In this document: piece after piece, positions 1-7,037 of the stretch | Numbering within the stretch: position 1 is the stretch's first letter | Layout: each line of letters starts with the position of its first letter | Assembly (NCBI GenBank): GCA_030426865.1 | Contig: JAUHXN010000127.1 | Coordinates: 1-7,914, forward strand | From: a bacterium | GTDB lineage: Bacteria > Bacteroidota > Ignavibacteria > Kapaibacteriales > UBA2268 | Direction of reading: 5' to 3' | Length of the DNA stretch: 7,914 nucleotides | Notes under the pieces: model-generated | Database searches by the model: none | Seen by the model: only the letters and a program-made list of their open reading frames with translations | Told to the model about the DNA's origin: nothing | Made by a program: the position numbers and the translations under genes

Positions 1-884
1 TGAAATTAGAAAATGTAGAGAACTACGGTTTGAATAGAATGGTAAACCTAGGTTGGTGGGGTATCCGTCACATAGGTGAGTATATAATGATGCCTATATT
101 CAACGCTGTGCATTACTTTATACCAAGTTGGGGTATTACAATTATCATATTCTCTATATTCATCAAACTAGCTCTTTATCCTTTGTCTATCACTCAGATG
201 AAGAACGCTAACAAGATGAAAATACTTTCACCGGAAGTAACTAAGATAAGAGAACAATACAAAGACGAACCACAGGTTCAACAAAAAGAGATGATGGCAC
301 TCTATTCCCAATATGGAGTAAATCCTGCAAGTGGATGTTTGCCAATGCTCCTACAAATGCCAATATTATATTCGCTATGGACACTATTCCGAACGAATAT
401 CGATCTACGTCAATCAGAGTTCATACTTTGGATACACGATTTATCAGTACCTGACACATTAGTTCCTTTTGGAACTTCTATATTAGGTATATCGTCTATT
501 AGTGGATTGGCTTTGGCTATGGGTATATCTATGTTTATCCAACAAAAGATGACTATATCTGACCCTAAGCAAAAAGCTATGGTCTATGCTATGCCATTTA
601 TGTTCATCTTCTTATTCTCATCATTCCCTGCTGGACTTAATCTTTATTACTTTATGTTCAACGTATTGGGTATAGGTCAACAACTATATATCAACAATTT
701 CGCTAAAGATAGAGTTACTTCTATCCACGATATGAAGAAAGTAAATAAGAAGAAAGGATGGTTAGCTAAGAAAATGGAAGAAGCTCAGAAAATAGCAGAA
801 GCTCAAGGCAAAGTACCTCCTGGTAGCAAAGGAAAGAAAGGGTTGAACCCGGCTAATCCGAACCATAGAAAGAAAAAGAAATAA
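1..884 (+). CDS. yidC: Membrane protein insertase YidC, C-terminal part (5' end outside window)
   Basis: YidC inserts and folds inner-membrane proteins, alone or with SecYEG. The reading frame is open to the left edge (first full codon at 3), so the TTG at 30 is not a real start; about 293 C-terminal residues are visible and the periplasmic domain typical of Gram-negative YidC lies outside. The conserved 60KD_IMP core is clear. Counting residues from base 30, they are a first core helix at about 34-50, a cytoplasmic hairpin with KMKILSP and EMMALYSQYGVNP at about 54-99, then membrane segments at about 103-120, 143-173 and 184-221. NPASGCLPMLLQMPI and LWIHDLS match E. coli YidC closely. The groove residue that is Arg366 in E. 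coli aligns with a lysine here (codon 165-167). The last 55 or so residues are very basic and end HRKKKK, as in YidC forms whose tail is thought to contact the ribosome. Identification is firm; the tail's role is inference. Confidence 0.96.
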   Translation, partial: KLENVENYGLNRMVNLGWWGIRHIGEYIMMPIFNAVHYFIPSWGITIIIFSIFIKLALYPLSITQMKNANKMKILSPEVTKIREQYKDEPQVQQKEMMALYSQYGVNPASGCLPMLLQMPILYSLWTLFRTNIDLRQSEFILWIHDLSVPDTLVPFGTSILGISSISGLALAMGISMFIQQKMTISDPKQKAMVYAMPFMFIFLFSSFPAGLNLYYFMFNVLGIGQQLYINNFAKDRVTSIHDMKKVNKKKGWLAKKMEEAQKIAEAQGKVPPGSKGKKGLNPANPNHRKKKK

Positions 885-1004
885 TGAACTAGTATTTGAA
901 TTATTAGATTTTACGTAACTTAATTCAGTTTTATCTGTTTTTTGAATAGCTACTATTTCCTTATTTATTAAATTAGTAGATAATATTATTCAAATACAAT
1001 AGAA
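885..1004 (+). other. Intergenic gap likely to hold the promoter of the lipoprotein-protease-yjbQ cluster
   Basis: This 120-base AT-rich gap separates yidC from the downstream cluster. I looked for the Bacteroidota promoter pattern (TTTG, about 19-23 bases, TAnnTTTG) and found a TTTG at 941-944 but no convincing partner box at the right distance. A short inverted repeat, AATAG (945-949) and CTATT (953-957), is too weak to call a terminator for yidC. There is no Shine-Dalgarno-like sequence before the ATG at 1005, which is usual in Bacteroidota. That a promoter lies here is inferred from the gap and the gene packing downstream, not from a recognised motif. Confidence 0.35.
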
Positions 1005-3020
1005 ATGACAAAAATTAAACTTTACAGTTCAGCATTATTATTAGCTATGATATTCGCACTAAGCGGATGTCCCGAAGAAAGTGATTCATTGGTCAATCCG
1101 CCTTCGCAGGCGGAGACCGTGAATATCCGATTTATAAACCTAGCCGGTGACAACCAATCTCGTTCACTTAGAATGACGGAGTATGAGACACCAGAGGTTG
1201 CATACGGGCAAGCTACCGAGACTTTTAACCCGCCAGACGACAGTACAAAAGCTACTGTACTAAAAAATGGGACTGACGAATATAGTCCCGAAAAACAAAT
1301 AAAATTCTTTAGGAAGTTAACTTATACTTTTTTTGCATTACCTACCTCGCCAGGTGATAGCTTACATCCTTTACCTGTAGATACATTGATAGGAATAAAT
1401 ACTTCTCTAACAATACCTGCTGTTACTAACGATTCTTATGTCAGACTAATTAATGCTTATTCAGATACTAATTCGACATTTTCCTTAGTATTAGGTTGTG
1501 CTGGTGGAGCTACATTAGCAACAGGTGTTCGCTACAGAGGATTTAGTAGTGCAGAGGCAGTGTTATCAGGAGAAAATACATTTAGTGTACTCTATAATAA
1601 TGATGGCAACACAGTATCTCTTGGACTATTTAGAGTAGATATGGTACCAAGAGGCGAATATACATTTGTGGTTTTAAAAGACCAAACAGGTAACCCAAAA
1701 GTGTATGCTCTCGATGAGTTAAGCCCTGCGGCTAGTGCGTTCGGGCCTGCTCAAGAAGTAGAAGCGAAGACAACTAATATAAGGACTGTTAACTTCTCCT
1801 CAAAGACGTTTGATGTTAACTTAGATGCTGATTTGATATCATCATCTCCAACAAAAAATTATATAAGCAAATACAATGAATACACTGCTTGTAGCGGTAC
1901 ATCAATCTCGTCAGTCAATGTAGTTAGTGGTGAAGATACTTTATCTAATATGTTTACTTCACTCGAGGTTCTGCGTGATTATTCCCTTTACCTTTTCGAT
2001 GAAGGCGATTTGGTAAGACAAGTTCTTGCACCTCCATTTAAAGTGTTCGGAGAAGCTGAAGGCAAATCTATTATCAGAGTAGTCAATGGTAACCCAGATT
2101 ATGAGGGTATTACAGTAGCTTTTGGAGCCAGAAAAGTAGAAAGTGAGGATGATCTAAGATATGGTGAAACTATAGCTCGAAATGTCAAATTTGGAAGTAC
2201 TTCTAGTATTGGTATCTTCGAATCGGGCCTATCACCTATAACAGTATTCGCTTCCACTCAACCAGCAAAGTATATAACTGGAGTTAACTATAATCTTGAT
2301 AAAGATAAAAGCTATACTATGGTGTTGTATAAAAAAGAAGATGGTTCCCCAGGATTTACTATAATAGAAGATGATATAGAAGACGCACCAATCACTGAAA
2401 TAAATGCAGGGGTTTTCGTTCAAGTGGTGAACGGTGTAGGTGGCCCTGAATCTGTACGAATAGGCATAGAACCTCTGATAAGTGAATCTGCAAACGAGCT
2501 TTATTACGGACTAAATTTGGCTACTGTAATACCTATCGGAACAACAGAAATCACAGTAAATGGAAAGTCAAAGACAATAGACATAGAGGAAGGTAAAAGG
2601 TTATTAGTCGTAGCATCAGGAACTGAAGGAAATGAAAAAATATTGACATATCAAACTGACCCTATAGAAAAGGCAGATAGTTACTATAAAATAAGATTTC
2701 TAAACGCAAGTACTGATGTAGAAAAAATTACTGTAGCTAGATTCAATCTAGTTGATTGCCCAGCTTGCCCAATATGGGCTAATAATGTCAAATCTGAGGA
2801 ACTTTCATTTCTGCAGGAGGTAAACTCGGAGGCAAAAATCTCACTTTTCGTTTACAATCCTGATGATTTCGCACGGCTTTATCACAGAGTTGATGATTTG
2901 AAATTGAACTTCAACAAAGCGTTTACTGTTATATTTACTGGTAATGCAACACTAGGTAATAATAGTGACGAAGACAATACAAACAATGGTTATTCCGTTG
3001 TTATAATACAAGAATTCTAA
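1005..3020 (+). CDS. Secreted lipoprotein with six DUF4397-like modules
   Basis: A 671-residue exported lipoprotein of unknown function. Residues 1-21 form a signal peptide and L19-S20-G21-C22 is a lipobox, so C22 should be lipidated. The residues after it (CPEESD, acidic at +2, +3 and +5) resemble the acidic lipoprotein export signal known in Bacteroidota, suggesting surface display; this is inference. The rest consists of repeated modules starting with a variant of [IV]-R-x-[VIL]-N at residues 41 (IRFINLAGD), 146 (VRLINAYSD), 259 (IRTVNFSSK), 357 (IRVVNGNPD), 472 (VQVVNGVGG) and 563 (IRFLNASTD). The 91-115 residue spacing and the closing strands such as GEYTFVVLKD and KSYTMVLYKK fit DUF4397, a beta-sandwich domain of bacterial surface proteins. 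A CPAC motif (585-588) sits in the last module. The ATG at 1005 is chosen because it gives a proper signal peptide. The protease gene follows after 19 bases, so co-transcription is likely. The domain assignment rests on pattern recognition without a profile search. Confidence 0.87.
   Translation: MTKIKLYSSALLLAMIFALSGCPEESDSLVNPPSQAETVNIRFINLAGDNQSRSLRMTEYETPEVAYGQATETFNPPDDSTKATVLKNGTDEYSPEKQIKFFRKLTYTFFALPTSPGDSLHPLPVDTLIGINTSLTIPAVTNDSYVRLINAYSDTNSTFSLVLGCAGGATLATGVRYRGFSSAEAVLSGENTFSVLYNNDGNTVSLGLFRVDMVPRGEYTFVVLKDQTGNPKVYALDELSPAASAFGPAQEVEAKTTNIRTVNFSSKTFDVNLDADLISSSPTKNYISKYNEYTACSGTSISSVNVVSGEDTLSNMFTSLEVLRDYSLYLFDEGDLVRQVLAPPFKVFGEAEGKSIIRVVNGNPDYEGITVAFGARKVESEDDLRYGETIARNVKFGSTSSIGIFESGLSPITVFASTQPAKYITGVNYNLDKDKSYTMVLYKKEDGSPGFTIIEDDIEDAPITEINAGVFVQVVNGVGGPESVRIGIEPLISESANELYYGLNLATVIPIGTTEITVNGKSKTIDIEEGKRLLVVASGTEGNEKILTYQTDPIEKADSYYKIRFLNASTDVEKITVARFNLVDCPACPIWANNVKSEELSFLQEVNSEAKISLFVYNPDDFARLYHRVDDLKLNFNKAFTVIFTGNATLGNNSDEDNTNNGYSVVIIQEF
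1097..1114 (+). repeat. GC-rich palindrome inside the lipoprotein linker
   Basis: A perfect 7-bp inverted repeat, TCCGCCT and AGGCGGA, surrounds a TCGC loop. Thirteen of its 18 bases are G or C in a strongly AT-rich gene. It encodes residues 31-37 (NPPSQAE) in frame, in the flexible linker between the lipidated cysteine and the first module. The compact form resembles dispersed palindromic units found in many bacterial genomes; that it is a mobile or repeated element is inference, since only one copy of this sequence is present here. Confidence 0.55.
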
Positions 3021-3039
3021 ATAATAAATGGCTTAAAAT

Positions 3040-6000
3040 ATGACAAGATTACTTACCTTTTTTGTGCTAATAGCATTGACTATTAGTACAACTTATGCAT
3101 TCAGTGCCACCCCAATCGCTTATCAAGTTAATATAGAATCTTCAAACAAAAGTACTATATCTGTTCCTGTTCCTAAACTAGAAATGGGACAATATCAGAT
3201 TAACTCAATTTATGTGAAAACTAAATCAAAAGTTGATGTAGATAATAATAGATTTGTATCTGATGTATTGAATAAAGGATTCGAAAACGTATCAATCAAT
3301 AAACTTAGTAAGATAGCAAGCAGCAATAGTAACAAGGTAAAAGGAACTCCAGTTGAGAGACTTTACATTGTAGAATATTCTGTAGGAGTAGATTCTTATG
3401 ATATGGCACAAGAATTAATGAACAACCCTGAAATAGAGTACGCCGTACCTGTATTCAACAGATATACAACTGATTACACACCTAATGACCCCAATATATC
3501 TAATCAATGGCACATAGATGATAATGCTAAAAAAGCATGGGATATAACTAAAGGAAGTGCTGATGTTGTAATAGCAATAGTAGATTCGGGTACTGATTGG
3601 CAACACCCAGATTTGATAGATAATATATATATTAACCCTAATGAGATACCTGACAATGGTATAGATGATGATAATAATGGCTATATCGATGATGTTAACG
3701 GTTGGGATTTTGTTGGTAATCTAACTTTTCAGCAAGCTATTAATAGACAATGGTCACCTGACAATGACCCAAAACCTTCATTTGCTTCTAATGATCATGG
3801 TACTCACGTAGCTGGTTGTGCATCAGCAACTACAGACAATGCAGTTGGGATAGCATCAATAGGTTTCAACACTAAATTAATGCCTGTAAAATGTGGTTCT
3901 GATAACTGGAACAATGGTGGTACACGAGGTATATTCCGAGGATATGAAGCTCTAATGTATGCAGCGGAAAATGGTGCAGATATTATAAATTGTAGTTGGG
4001 GCGGCCCTGGTTTCAACGCTGCAGAACAAGAGATTGTAAATTCCATAGTAGATATGGGTGTATTAATAGTTGCATCAGCTGGTAATGACAGCCAAAATAT
4101 TGACGAAGAGTCTTTCTACCCAGCTGGATTAAACAATATACTTTGTGTTGGATCTATACAGTCTAATAGTCGTAGATCTTCATTTACTAACTATGGTGTT
4201 AGAACAGATATATATGCACCGGGCTCTGGGATATACGCTACACTACCTAGTAACAGATATGGAAATAAATCAGGAACATCAATGGCTGGTCCAGTTGCTG
4301 CTGGTTTAGCTGCGCTTATCAAATCTATTCATCCTGATTGGACTCCACACCAAATAGCAGCACAGATGAGAAGTACTACAGACCCTGTGTCTAATGTTGC
4401 AACAGATGATATTCCACTATACTTCGGTATGATAAATACACTAAAAGCACTACAAGCGAATGCGAACAATTTCTCTGAAAATAGAACTAAGGGAATGGCA
4501 GTTTCTGAAACTGATTTTGATCAGAATAGCATTATTAATAATTATAGTGCAAAAACTATTGAATTAAAGTTAATTAACTATTTGGCTCCTGTGGCTGGAG
4601 TTAAGCTAGAGTTTTTAGCTATGGACAAATTCTTCGATGTTTTGACTTCGGAGATAATAGTGAATGGCTTAACGACTTTAGACACAAGTAATTTGCAATT
4701 CAGAATAAAGCTGAATGATTTGAATCCTTGGTACGATGGGTTTGCTAGGGTACTTATAAAGTACACTGCTGAAGATTATACAGACTACCAATTATTAAAA
4801 ATTCCTATACAAATCCAGACTAATAATAAGTTACAATATATAGATGAAATATTAGATGAAGAATATGCATCATTCTATGACGTACATTCTCCAGATAGGA
4901 ATACAGTTTGGGCTGTTGGTGTAGGTAGATTGAGCCGTAGAGGAATTATTTATAATACTACAGCTAGTCAGTTATTCGATGGTGGAGCAGAAGAATTAAC
5001 TGGAATTTATGCTAAAGACAATGCTATAGCATGGGCAACTACTGGTGAAGGCAGTTTATTATATACTACTAATAGTGGATTAAACTGGGATAAAACTGAT
5101 TTCAGCTCTACTACTAGCTTTTTTAACGGTATAGGATTTTTCAATGAAGACTATGGGATAGCAGTAGGCGATCCAGTAGATAATAAATTCGGTGTCATAG
5201 TCACTTCAAATGGTGGTAAAAACTGGGCATCAACTACTTCACTAGCACCGCAGGCAGATGAGGAAGGTTTAGTAGGGGCGTTCTGTATATTCGGAGATAG
5301 AGCTTATTTCGGAACTAATGCAGGTAGAGTACTAAGAGGTAAGGATTTCGGTAAAGCATGGACTGCCTCTGTTGTAGAGTCTGGTGCTAATATAGTCGAT
5401 ATCGCTTTTCATAGTAATACTGGCGGAATAGCGCTATATACGAACAGACTACAGACAGGAGATGATGTTCTTCTAGCCAGAAGTAATGATGGTGGTTTGA
5501 ACTGGAACTCTAATGTAACAAATATAACTGCAACTCTTGGAGTTTACCCAGTTGAACTAATATATAACGAATCTTCCGAGCTAATATATATGGTCTGCGA
5601 AAAAGGAGAAATATATTCTACAGATGATCTTGGATCTTCTTGGGTTCCTGTATTATCTAAGCAAGCAGGTGAGTACGAAAGAGCTGCTATATCAAATGAT
5701 GTAGAAAAGTTCAGACTATATGGGGCTAATGCTTCTAGTATTACTGCATTAGATTTCGATGTTATACCAGAAGGTGCTGAAGCTTCCGTTTCATCTATAT
5801 CGGGTACATCATACACTTTTGATAGTACAGAAGTGAATAAAATCAAAAACAAAACATTCGAATTTGAGAATAATGGTGACCTTACTATATATATAAGCTC
5901 TATCACGTTCGAAGGTCCAGACAAAGATGCTTTCGGTATATTTGGTAGTTTACCAAAAGAGATTGCCAAAGGAGAAAAAGATAAGGTTATAACAAGATTC

Positions 6001-6375
6001 AACCCGACAGAAGCTAGGGAATATAAAGCACAACTTGTTTTCTCTAGTAACAACGCCGATGGTGATATAGTAATAGAATTGAGTGGTAAGGGTTTCGAAA
6101 AGCCAATATCAAGTGTTGCATTCGATTTATTCGACAAGGGATTAAGCGTATATCCGCAACCAGCTAGAAACGAGATTAATATAAAATCGACAAGTAACAG
6201 TAATATAACAAAGGTCAATATGCTTGATATTACTGGTAAGCTAGTTAAAGGCTTTGATACTTATAACCCAACTGCGCTGAACACATACAGTACAACTGAT
6301 TTAGGTACTGGAGTTTACTTACTCCAATTCGTAACTAACACCGGTACTTTCTACAAAAAGATAATAATCGAATAA
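3040..6375 (+). CDS. Secreted subtilisin-like (S8) protease with Asp-box propeller and T9SS sorting domain
   Basis: A 1111-residue secreted serine endopeptidase. Residues 1-20 or so form a signal peptide. About 22-148 is a propeptide ending with the inhibitor-like stretch LYIVEYSVGV...NPEIEYAVPVF. The S8 catalytic domain (about 155-470) has Asp182 (VDSGTDW), His253 (NDHGTHVAG), oxyanion Asn349 (ASAGND) and Ser414 (SGTSMAGP), so it looks active. An acidic loop at 200-223 (NGIDDDNNGYIDD) is typical of the fervidolysin-like subgroup and may bind calcium. An Ig-like region (about 485-595) follows. Next come five Asp-box-like motifs whose tryptophans lie at 683, 729, 774, 822 and 868, suggesting a beta-propeller over about 613-907. 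Residues about 925-1018 resemble an ASH/choice-of-anchor D beta domain. Residues 1034-1111 are a T9SS type A sorting domain (LSVYPQPARNEI, MLDITGKLV, GVYLLQFV...FYKKIIIE), so the protein should cross the outer membrane and be released or anchored. It lies 19 bases after the lipoprotein and its stop overlaps yjbQ. Its substrate is unknown. Confidence 0.95.
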   Translation: MTRLLTFFVLIALTISTTYAFSATPIAYQVNIESSNKSTISVPVPKLEMGQYQINSIYVKTKSKVDVDNNRFVSDVLNKGFENVSINKLSKIASSNSNKVKGTPVERLYIVEYSVGVDSYDMAQELMNNPEIEYAVPVFNRYTTDYTPNDPNISNQWHIDDNAKKAWDITKGSADVVIAIVDSGTDWQHPDLIDNIYINPNEIPDNGIDDDNNGYIDDVNGWDFVGNLTFQQAINRQWSPDNDPKPSFASNDHGTHVAGCASATTDNAVGIASIGFNTKLMPVKCGSDNWNNGGTRGIFRGYEALMYAAENGADIINCSWGGPGFNAAEQEIVNSIVDMGVLIVASAGNDSQNIDEESFYPAGLNNILCVGSIQSNSRRSSFTNYGVRTDIYAPGSGIYATLPSNRYGNKSGTSMAGPVAAGLAALIKSIHPDWTPHQIAAQMRSTTDPVSNVATDDIPLYFGMINTLKALQANANNFSENRTKGMAVSETDFDQNSIINNYSAKTIELKLINYLAPVAGVKLEFLAMDKFFDVLTSEIIVNGLTTLDTSNLQFRIKLNDLNPWYDGFARVLIKYTAEDYTDYQLLKIPIQIQTNNKLQYIDEILDEEYASFYDVHSPDRNTVWAVGVGRLSRRGIIYNTTASQLFDGGAEELTGIYAKDNAIAWATTGEGSLLYTTNSGLNWDKTDFSSTTSFFNGIGFFNEDYGIAVGDPVDNKFGVIVTSNGGKNWASTTSLAPQADEEGLVGAFCIFGDRAYFGTNAGRVLRGKDFGKAWTASVVESGANIVDIAFHSNTGGIALYTNRLQTGDDVLLARSNDGGLNWNSNVTNITATLGVYPVELIYNESSELIYMVCEKGEIYSTDDLGSSWVPVLSKQAGEYERAAISNDVEKFRLYGANASSITALDFDVIPEGAEASVSSISGTSYTFDSTEVNKIKNKTFEFENNGDLTIYISSITFEGPDKDAFGIFGSLPKEIAKGEKDKVITRFNPTEAREYKAQLVFSSNNADGDIVIELSGKGFEKPISSVAFDLFDKGLSVYPQPARNEINIKSTSNSNITKVNMLDITGKLVKGFDTYNPTALNTYSTTDLGTGVYLLQFVTNTGTFYKKIIIE

Positions 6376-6791
6376 TGAAAAGTCATAGAAAAGAGTTGTG
6401 GTTCAACACAACTACAAGAAGACAATACATAAATATAACCAGAGATGTCCAAAATGAAATAGACATCTCTGGTATAAAAGAAGGAATGGTGCTAGTGAAT
6501 GCTATGCACATATCTGCAAGTGTATTCATCAATGACGATGAGTCGGGATTGCACCAAGACTTCGAAGTATGGTTAGAAAAATTAGCTCCAGAAAAGCCAC
6601 ACAGCCAATACAAGCACAATGGCTACGAAGATAATGCTGATGCACATCTGAAACGTCAGATAATGGGTAGAGAAGTCGTTTGTGCAATTACAAATGGCAA
6701 ACTGGACTTTGGCCCTTGGGAACAGATATTCTACGGCGAATATGATGGTATGCGCAAGAAGCGAGTATTAGTCAAGATAATTGGGGAGTGA
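6375..6791 (+). CDS. yjbQ: YjbQ/UPF0047 family protein (secondary thiamine-phosphate synthase-like)
   Basis: A 138-residue cytosolic protein, the same length as E. coli YjbQ. Family hallmarks are the MHISASVFIND stretch at 44-54 (usually HTSA; here Thr is Ile), then KHN with His81, DAHLKRQIMGRE with His91, and the C-terminal FGPWEQIFYGEYDG at 112-125 followed by KRVLVKIIGE. His45, His81 and His91 match the conserved histidines thought to bind metal. Databases call the family secondary thiamine-phosphate synthase because of weak complementation in E. coli; the physiological reaction remains uncertain. The ATG overlaps the protease stop codon by one base (TAATG) and has no Shine-Dalgarno sequence, so translation is probably coupled to the end of the protease. 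There is no evident functional tie to the exported proteins upstream. The first 100 bases contain two hairpin-forming inverted repeats, described separately. Confidence 0.95.
   Translation: MKSHRKELWFNTTTRRQYINITRDVQNEIDISGIKEGMVLVNAMHISASVFINDDESGLHQDFEVWLEKLAPEKPHSQYKHNGYEDNADAHLKRQIMGREVVCAITNGKLDFGPWEQIFYGEYDGMRKKRVLVKIIGE
6394..6413 (+). other. 7-bp hairpin near the start of yjbQ
   Basis: AGTTGTG (6394-6400) and CACAACT (6407-6413) are perfect inverted repeats around a six-base loop, 17 bases after the start codon of yjbQ. In the mRNA this would be a moderate hairpin within the region covered by an initiating ribosome or just beyond it. A regulatory role is a guess; what is seen is the repeat and its position. 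Confidence 0.35.
6438..6473 (+). other. Perfect 12-bp inverted repeat within yjbQ
   Basis: ACCAGAGATGTC (6438-6449) and GACATCTCTGGT (6462-6473) are perfect reverse complements around a 12-base A-rich loop, inside the coding sequence at about codons 22-33 (TRDVQNEIDISG). It is the longest perfect inverted repeat with a short loop that I noticed in the window. It could fold as a stable mRNA hairpin or serve as a dyad binding site. There is no T-run after it, so it is not a standard terminator. Function unknown. Confidence 0.5.
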
Positions 6792-6886
6792 GTAGGATAA
6801 ATAAAATGCGTTTATTAAGCCTGTCGAAATATTAAAATTTTATAAACTGTCAACTTATATTAGTACAAGACCAACACCCACCTAAA

Positions 6887-6904
6887 TCCTCCCTCAAGGG
6901 AGGA
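6887..6904. repeat. Intergenic palindrome, 8-bp arms (TCCTCCCT...AGGGAGGA)
   Basis: The arms TCCTCCCT (6887-6894) and AGGGAGGA (6897-6904) pair perfectly around CA; in RNA it would be a 7-bp stem with a TCAA loop. The context, CCACCTAAA before it and CTTTCG after it, resembles from memory a widespread dispersed palindrome family in Bacteroidota, whose members read CCTAAATCC, a GC-rich hairpin, then GGACTT. It sits between convergent genes and could help end transcription, but no T-tract follows directly. Membership in a repeat family could not be checked here. Confidence 0.55.
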
Positions 6905-6926
6905 CTTTCGAAGATTTACTTGCTGC

Positions 6927-6946
6927 CCGTCGGTTAAAACCGACGG
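6927..6946. terminator. Intergenic palindrome, 9-bp arms; possible bidirectional terminator
   Basis: CCGTCGGTT (6927-6935) and AACCGACGG (6938-6946) pair perfectly around AA, giving the strongest GC-rich hairpin in the convergent gap. On the plus strand it is followed by CAATACATTCTATTTTACTT, only loosely T-rich; on the minus strand no T-tract follows. It may still act as a terminator for yjbQ and for the opposing gene, as hairpins between convergent genes often do. The alternative is a dispersed palindromic repeat unit, since its base composition contrasts with the surroundings. Confidence 0.4.
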
Positions 6947-7037
6947 CAATACATTCTATTTTACTTCAAACATCTTGAATAAATAATCCAAAGTATTGCC
7001 ATTGACTTTAGGTCATGCCTTTGGCTTGTCAGGCACA

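Noticed and set aside
30..32. TTG as start of the yidC-like frame
   Set aside because: The same frame is open to base 3 and homology to YidC requires a large N-terminal part that lies outside the window.
1269..1289. GGGACT/AGTCCC inverted repeat in the lipoprotein gene
   Set aside because: Six pairs with a nine-base loop inside coding sequence is within chance expectation for a window of this size.
3028..3030. ATG upstream of the protease start
   Set aside because: It reads only a few codons before a stop at about 3040 and is not in frame with the protease; the ATG at 3040 begins a proper signal peptide.
3621..3634. 14-base AT-only palindrome in the protease gene
   Set aside because: It is an alternating TA run encoding part of the catalytic domain (DNIYIN) in an AT-rich genome; low complexity explains it.
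5544..6218. Long open frame of 224 codons on the minus strand opposite the protease gene
   Set aside because: It lies entirely antisense to the ASH and sorting-domain region of a clearly coding gene, has no recognisable domain, and is best explained as a shadow of that gene's codon use.
6800..6816. AATAAA/TTTATT inverted repeat just after yjbQ, considered as a terminator
   Set aside because: A six-pair stem of A-T pairs only, with no T-tract after it, is too weak to support.
7016..7035. TGCCT/AGGCA inverted repeat just past the end of the minus-strand gene
   Set aside because: Only five pairs with a 10-base loop; it could be a decayed palindromic unit or a weak terminator, but the evidence does not separate this from chance.
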